Source: Chaetorhynchus papuensis (lineage: Eukaryota; Chordata; Aves; Passeriformes; Rhipiduridae). Taken from it: a stretch of 64,000 nucleotides of DNA. Positions within the stretch are counted from its first letter, which is position 1. The number at the start of each line of letters is the position of its first letter. The translations under genes and the position numbers were made by a program. Shown piece by piece: positions 57,536 to 64,000 of this stretch. The notes under the pieces are model-generated. The model saw only the letters and a list, made by a program, of their open reading frames with translations, did no database searches and was not told the DNA's origin. Location of the stretch: positions 79,646 through 143,645 of the forward strand of contig VWYX01001162.1 in the NCBI GenBank assembly GCA_013396525.1. The letters are read 5' to 3'.

Positions 57536-60500
57536 GTGCGAAATTAATCCTTTGCTTTCACTTTTGGTGTGTTTGGGTATTCGTGGGCATCCCCCAGCAG
57601 CTCCAGCTGTGCTGCCCCATGGCAGTGGCTCCAGAAGGACCTGGGGGGTGTTGCACAAGCAGGGTTGCAAAACAGGTAGCAGTGCTGTGGCAAGTTTGTT
57701 TTCCACTCTTTTTACTTTCCTTCCAGGTTAACTTGTGCCAAAAATTCACCATGTTAACCCTTGTTTCTATAATGCATTCTAAATTTCAAGTTTTGAGATG
57801 ACAGTAGAAATGAGTGCTTTGCATTACCTTTTATGTGTTAGCCTCTCCCTTATGCAGCCTGCAAGAGCTTCTGTAATTTGGTAAAGGTAGAAGAAGGAAG
57901 AGCTGGTGAGACTGGCACAGCATTTCCTGCTCCTGACAGCTGTTTCTCCTTACTTGTAACAAATTTCACCAAAAAACCCAAAACCAATGAAACAGAAAAA
58001 AGTCATTTTCCAGTTAAAACTAATTCAGCTTCAAAATATGGAAGTAAGAGTATTTTAGAGGCATTGTACTGGCTTTTAATTCTGTTTACGAATGTTGATT
58101 AGGGTTTCATCTTCACTATTCCAGCTGCTCCTTCCCTTTCTTGTCCCACAGAGGGAAAGGTTGAGGAAGCAGTGAAACCAACTATAAAAGTGCGATGAGC
58201 TGGAACTGACCTGAGAATTTTAACTGTGGCATGGAAAAAACAAAATTGCTTTCTCTATTTTTCAGCTGTATGAGACTTGATTGCTAATGAGATAAACCTT
58301 TAAGAAACATGACCCAGTCTGACTTTCCGTTTGAATAGTGAACAGCACACAACTGTACTTTGTGTGGAAATAAATATATATAAGCTTGTGGGTATGAAAA
58401 TCCCAGACAGAAGAACTTAATTTTCCATAAGAGTCTAATGAACAGGTGCAACCTGCACGAGATAGTTAATTTAGAATTTTGTGGGGACAGAACGGCTACC
58501 ATGCTCTATTGTGCATATTCTTTTTTTTAAGAACGAAGGTCTCAAAGTCTGCCTGTTGAAATAGGTGTAAAAACTACCCAGTGTAAGGATGAACATAAAC
58601 AACATCACCTTACTGGATAAAGAAATCCATTGCTGTGCTGCTACAAGTGTGGCATGGGGCAGTGTTCCAGTGATTTAGCAAGCTGTAGGAAGTGTGAATT
58701 CAGGCTTTCTTGCATCATATTCAGCTACAAGGATGCAGTTGCTGCGTGCTCCAGTTAGACCAAGTGAAATTGTGATAAGGAACAGCTATCTGAGGAACAG
58801 GTACTGGGTTTCGTGTGTTCTGAACAAATACGCTCATTCCAGTAACAAGGTGAGGACTTTCTTATCCTGGTGAGTATTTCTGAGGCTCTGTAGACTTCAG
58901 TTTTCTGTTTCCTTGAGTTGTGTTTTATAGATCAATAGCATTTCAGTGTTTCTTGCCTTAATACAGCCCAGGAAATGGAACTGCTGTTCAAAACAGAAAG
59001 TCTTTCTTAACTTGGTAAGGAGATCCTAAAGTCTCACCCTTGTGAAGTTTGTTGAAAGGGTTGTTTTAAAAATCTGACAATGAACTCTCTCAAACCAGGA
59101 AGAGGCAAACAAAATGTAAATATCATATATGTGGACAGCATATATAAAAAAAGAGTACAGAGGAAGAAGACTTTGAGAAGTGAATAGGGATTTTAGCTGC
59201 CCTGTTCTGGCTGCTTTCTTTAGCCTGATTTTTCAGGAAGTAAACAAACACCCTTCTGTCAGAGAAATCCGGCATCTTCCAAGTGTAACAAGTTGCCCAG
59301 CAGTGTCGCAGTTGTTGTAGGTTTTTTTCCCTTGGAAAATCATATTTTAAAATATGCAAGGAAAGCCAAATCCAGTGAGGCTCAAAGCAGCTGCAGACAA
59401 ATATCTGAGCATGGGGAGGGAGAGATGAGAGTTACAGACTCAGCCTGACAATACCCGACATACAAAGAGAGGCTAAAAATTGAAATGGGGACAGTTGTGC
59501 TTTTTCTTTTTTTTCTGTATGTAACTTTTTATACTCTTTCTCTTGCAAGTTAGATCCAGGAGTTAGATTTTAGCAGTCCTTATAAATAATGTATGAATTG
59601 TCTTAACACCTGAAGCAAGAAGATATTATTTCCAAAGTTGGATGAGAACCAGGAAAACTTCTGATGCCTAAGGGTAGTGTATCAGAGGACCTATAGACAC
59701 ACACAACTTGTAAAAATGAATAAAATATTTTTTAAAATGGAAATTTAAAGGAAGCATTAAATAACAGTTGCTGAATGCAGATTTGTTATAGTTGATTTAA
59801 AAGATTTACAGTTGAGGACGTTTTAATTTTGAATTAAGTGTTCTCTGAAAATGGTGTTCGCGCGCTGTGGTTTGTTTTTGAAAGGGATGGGATGGATCAC
59901 AAAACTGCTGTATATGTTTTGTTCTATGTTATTCCAAGTAAAATTTGGAAGAAAAACTTACTTTTGCAAATTAAAGGAGTGCATTGTAAAAATACTGAAG
60001 ATTGCAGAAGCCATTTAAATACTTTGCAATATTTTATAGTGTAGAAAAAAAAATGCAGCTGCTCAGATTGTGCAGTTCATAATATTTGAGTTGCTTTGAG
60101 TAGGCAATAATTAATGATGGAGGAAGGCTTTGTGCACATTAGGGTGTGTGATGTGAATCTTTCAGTGACTTAAAGGAATCATTAGCAGGACTTGTTATGT
60201 CCCGTTTTATATAGAAACCTAGAGTTCAGCTCAGTTACGAATATTTATTTACTGTTAGGGGTCAGACATTACGAGTGCTGATATATTTTAGCAATAATGT
60301 AGCCACAACTTTCAGTAAGAAAAAGCTCTTTTTTCAGGGTTAATTTAAAAACCAAACCAAAGCAGTGTTCAGTCTGCGCCACGACCAGTAGGTGTTGCTA
60401 CCCTCCTTCCCAAAAGTCCTTTAGTTCTGCACATGTAACCAACTCCTTATTTCTACTTACTCCAGAACTGGTGGTGGTTCAGGCTATGCAGAGGCTGCCC

Positions 60501-63500
60501 AGCAGCTTGAGAGATGTCTTAGTTATCATTGTCAGAGAATCCCTAAGAGCAGAAAACCCATCCAGCCTGAGAGGAGCCATCTCCTTCCTGGTACTCAGTA
60601 GTAAGAAATTCTGAAAGAGCCCTGAGTGATTCCTGAAATTGTAGGGAAAGGGGAGGAAGGCAAATAAGTTTTCAAGATCTCTGATTTGTGTAAGTCGGAA
60701 CTTGAGTTCAGTGATACAAGTTTTGTTCCAAGAAAGCAGAAAATGTTCTCTTGCCTTTAATATGGAGTGCAAGCTCTAACCAAATGCTTGAGCTGTGACG
60801 ATCTGCATATATAATTCTGTATACTATAAAACAATCTGACTCAGTATTGCCATGGAAAATGTTGGGTTTTTAGCAGTATTTTTACAAAGGACACTGAAGG
60901 GATAATTTTATGCCAATGTATCATGATGTTCGCTGTCTGCCTATTTTTAATTAGTCTCCTTTTTCTTTTTGAGTTAGTTTAGCACTGTTGTCACTAAAAT
61001 GTCATGGTAAACTTGTAAGACAGATTAAAAAAGGAAAAAAAAATAAATTAGTTACAAAACATGATGGTCATGCTTTATTTCTTGTGCTTTAATGCAACAG
61101 AACATACATTTTGCAATAATAAATCAACTTCATAGAATTTGTTGATTGCATTTGAAGCAAAACAGTTCATGCTGAAACTAGGCCAGCTGAGAAGGCCCAG
61201 ATACTTCTCCACAGCTAATAATAATCACTATTACATTTTGTGATAATGTTGATAGCCCTGAGTCCTGATGCTGTAAGAACATGTACAATTCTCCATGATT
61301 AAAACAAAGAAAAGTGAGGTGTGATTCCTGCATGTGCCACAGTATCCTTATTCTTAAGCTTCCTGAAATTAATTTCTACTTGTGCTTGCTGCCCATTTTT
61401 ATCACCTAATTTAAAAAAATAATAATAATTTTTATTTGTTTGTTGTTTTTTTTTTTTTTTTTAAAATAACCACTTTATGTCAGCTGCTCTCTTTTTGTGA
61501 TTTTTTGAAGTCACAGACTTCATCCCTACTTCTCTGTCTGGAAAACTGAAGAAAGCACATTGGTTTTGTGTGTGCAATACTGTTCATAGTCGGTGGTGTT
61601 TGCATTAGACCCTCATTCCTCTTTTACACTGTAATTGTGCTGGGGCACATCAGTGGGATATGAGGCAGAAGACATGAGAGTCTCTTCCCTCTGGTTTAGG
61701 TATTTTGTGGGGAGAAGGGTAGCTTTTAGAGAGTCAGACTTTCTCCTCAGTTCCAGCTGCATTTTTTTCTGTCCTCTGCTTCGTACCACTTCACTCCCAC
61801 TCCTGGAGGTTCAGCTCCCTTCCCTTAAAAACGATCTGGAAACGAATGTAATTTTTACCAGGCATTAAATTTAGTTGTCTTTCATTCCTGGTGATGTGTG
61901 CTTAAGCACTGGCATTGTATTTTTGATCATTGAGTCAGGACAAGTTCTTGGCACAGTTTACAAATTCGGATTTATTTGTAGCCTTTCCTATCAGAGCATT
62001 TTATTTCCCTGTCAGATCAAAGCATAAAATTGCTGATCTTCTTACAGTCCTGCCTTTTCCCCTCTTTGCTGCTGATGTGATGTTAGAACCTGTTACCTAC
62101 CAAAACCTGATGCTTCCAGCCACCTGGAAGCATGGAAACCTGGCTGTCAAATTACAGCTCGTCTCAGCACATCTCTAGTGTTTTTCATGCTGTGGTAGCT
62201 GCTGATCTTGTTGGAATTGATGAGAATTGGGGGTGCTGGTGAAGCCAGGTGATAATCATTTTTGTGTCTAGGTTCTACCAGTGCTTGAATTGTGATTGTG
62301 TAAAGCATTAAGCATCAGGGTGACAAAAAGTGTAAGTGTCGAGCTCCAGTGGGAAATAGATGAGAATTTCTAAATTATCACTGCCCCTTCAGTCTGGCAT
62401 TGCTTTCTGTGGCCAGAACTGAATGTAGCAAGTTATGGATCTCAGACCAGAGTGTTTTCAATCTCTGGTTTCTCCAAGGGTTAAACAGAGCCAATCCCTC
62501 TTTGTAAATCAGCGTGTGATGGGCTTTTAAATGGATCCTGGCATATCCACTTTGCTGTTTTGGTAACATAGGTCTCACTGTTGTCACTTTTAAACCTTTC
62601 TGCCTTTCCCCAGGTCCAGTTTAACCCCACAGAGTAACTCTCCCTCATTCTAGCACCTGCACTGATGGTTTTAAAGCAGCAATGATCTTTTCAACAGAGC
62701 TTTTCCAGTATAGTTGGTTGGGAAACCACCAGTCCTTGACAAACAGGTGCTGTGTATCCAAGCAGTTTGAAGAGTTAAAGCCCTGCCAGACTGTGAAGAT
62801 TTTGCTCCTGGCTGCTCACCGTGCCTGGTTGCTGATACTCACAGGCATCCTTTAGCAGTGTGTGCAGTGTGCTGAGAGTCAGACTCTGATTGCTTTTGTG
62901 GGGAGGGATCCTCACATCTGCAGCAGCCCAGCAAGGAAGGAGCAACAGGAGAAACAGACAAAATGAGAAAAGCAGCCAAGCTTGAGATGCAGCCAGAAGA
63001 AAGGCATTGGGAAAGAGCCAATAGGAGAGGCAGGTTTCAAAGGAAAAAAGGAAAATATGAGACAGGAACAAAAAAAAAAAAGTGTACAGAAAATGTGCCT
63101 GGTTTAAATCTTGCCATTAGACAGAAAAATAACTTTTCTGGAAGGCGTGCTGATAAAGCTGTAATTGGGAGGACAACTGTATCTTTACCTTTTCTTAAGA
63201 AGTTGTATCATAATCGAAACCGTAATTTCCAGTGAAATCCTGCAAGTAAGGATTTAATGAAATTGGGTTTTTTTAAACGTGGAGTTAAATAGACTTTCAC
63301 AGGAGAGCTTCTTTAATTTGCAGCACTTGGAGAAAAAAAAATCAATGTAATAAGTGCCATAGTAAAACTTTATCTGTGACAGGAACTAAATCACATAGCT
63401 GGGATCCGTAGACTGTGGAGACAGAGACAGGCACTATTTTATATTGTCTAGGAGACTAGTACCTAACTTCTCCTAATAATTGATGTCTTTGGAAAAAAAC

Positions 63501-64000
63501 CCCAAAACACTTGCTATTTTTTAAGAAACTTAATGGCAGCTCAAAGTGGGGAATGGAGGAAACTCATTAAAATTGGGTTTTTTTAATTGTGATAGAGGCT
63601 TGTGATGAATTTTCATGTTTTTGTTTGTTGGGGTCTTTTAAGTGTTTTACCCTTCAAAATAAATAAACCAGGTGGAACCTGGCTGTACATGAAGAAGCAA
63701 ATCAGAAAATAAATTTTATAAAGATGCTGCCTCCATTTTTTTACAAGTAATAGTAAGAAGTTAGTAAAACTAACTAGAAAAATTCAGCATTGTGAAAATT
63801 TATTGTTTTAGCTTCTCAAGCTATCTAGTTTTATTTGCTGCATATAGCAATTGGAATGAAGCTAACATGACTTCAAGGGGATATCATCCTTTTAAAACCT
63901 TCTCACAAAGATTTTTCTGTTTTTCAGACCTGTTTAGATAACTTACAAGTTGTTAGTGATTCTTAAGGATTCAAAAATAAAAACTGCAAAAAGCAGAAGT
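57536..64000 (+). other. TAF3: TAF3 intron 2 (5' part)
   Basis: A/T-rich intron running off the window. It has a T18-like tract near 61447-61463 and an A11 tract near 63070-63080. I recognise no CR1 copy, exon or RNA gene in these 6.5 kb. Confidence 0.65.

Noticed and set aside
57190..57801. A 203-codon frame covering TAF3 exon 2
   Set aside because: Only 57293-57535 matches TAF3. The flanks are intron read-through on both sides of good splice sites.
1..64000. Endogenous retrovirus, DNA transposon, CRISPR or prokaryote-like defence system
   Set aside because: No LTR pair, primer-binding site, transposase-like frame or regular spacer array was seen. The recognisable mobile DNA is CR1 LINE sequence.

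Overview
This is a window of vertebrate nuclear DNA, most likely from a bird. It holds spliced genes with canonical GT-AG introns. The interspersed repeats I can recognise are nearly all 3'-end fragments of CR1 LINEs, I see no mammalian-type SINEs, and the genes are compact compared with their mammalian orthologues. Four protein-coding genes can be read exon by exon, in the order ITIH2 (+), KIN (-), ATP5F1C (+), TAF3 (+, incomplete). As established knowledge, this is the same order as on human chromosome 10p14. I cannot name the species from sequence alone.

Layout. 1-956: AT-rich simple repeat and the upstream region of ITIH2, with a candidate liver-type promoter cluster. 957-24640: ITIH2, 21 coding exons, 948 codons plus stop, ending in a clear polyadenylation site. 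24641-26167: convergent intergenic DNA. 26168-36989: KIN on the minus strand, 13 coding exons, 390 codons. 36990-37161: a 172-bp bidirectional, CpG-rich promoter shared by KIN and ATP5F1C. 37162-44580: ATP5F1C, with the known mutually consistent pair of stop codons in alternative exon 9 (liver-type, ends Asp-stop) and exon 10 (heart-type, stops one residue earlier). 44581-46790: intergenic DNA packed with CR1 fragments. 46800-47210: CpG island and exon 1 of TAF3. 47178-57292: TAF3 intron 1, whose first ~3 kb is strikingly G-rich on the transcribed-sense strand and contains a minisatellite with a 294-base assembly gap. 57293-57535: TAF3 exon 2. 57536-64000: TAF3 intron 2; the remaining exons lie beyond the window.

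The genes are not a functional operon. ITIH2 encodes a secreted plasma protein (heavy chain 2 of the inter-alpha-trypsin inhibitor family, a hyaluronan matrix factor). KIN encodes a nuclear DNA/RNA-binding protein, ATP5F1C the mitochondrial F1 gamma subunit, and TAF3 a TFIID subunit. KIN and ATP5F1C are probably co-expressed housekeeping genes because they share one promoter.

I found no prokaryote-like system, no CRISPR array, no convincing tRNA and no recognisable endogenous virus. The most interesting structure is regulatory: the conserved stop-switching exon of ATP5F1C with a near-perfect 20-bp hairpin about 230 bp upstream, a potential G-quadruplex in the KIN 5' leader, a YY1/upstream-ORF overlap at TAF3, and a microsatellite sitting against a KIN 3' splice site.
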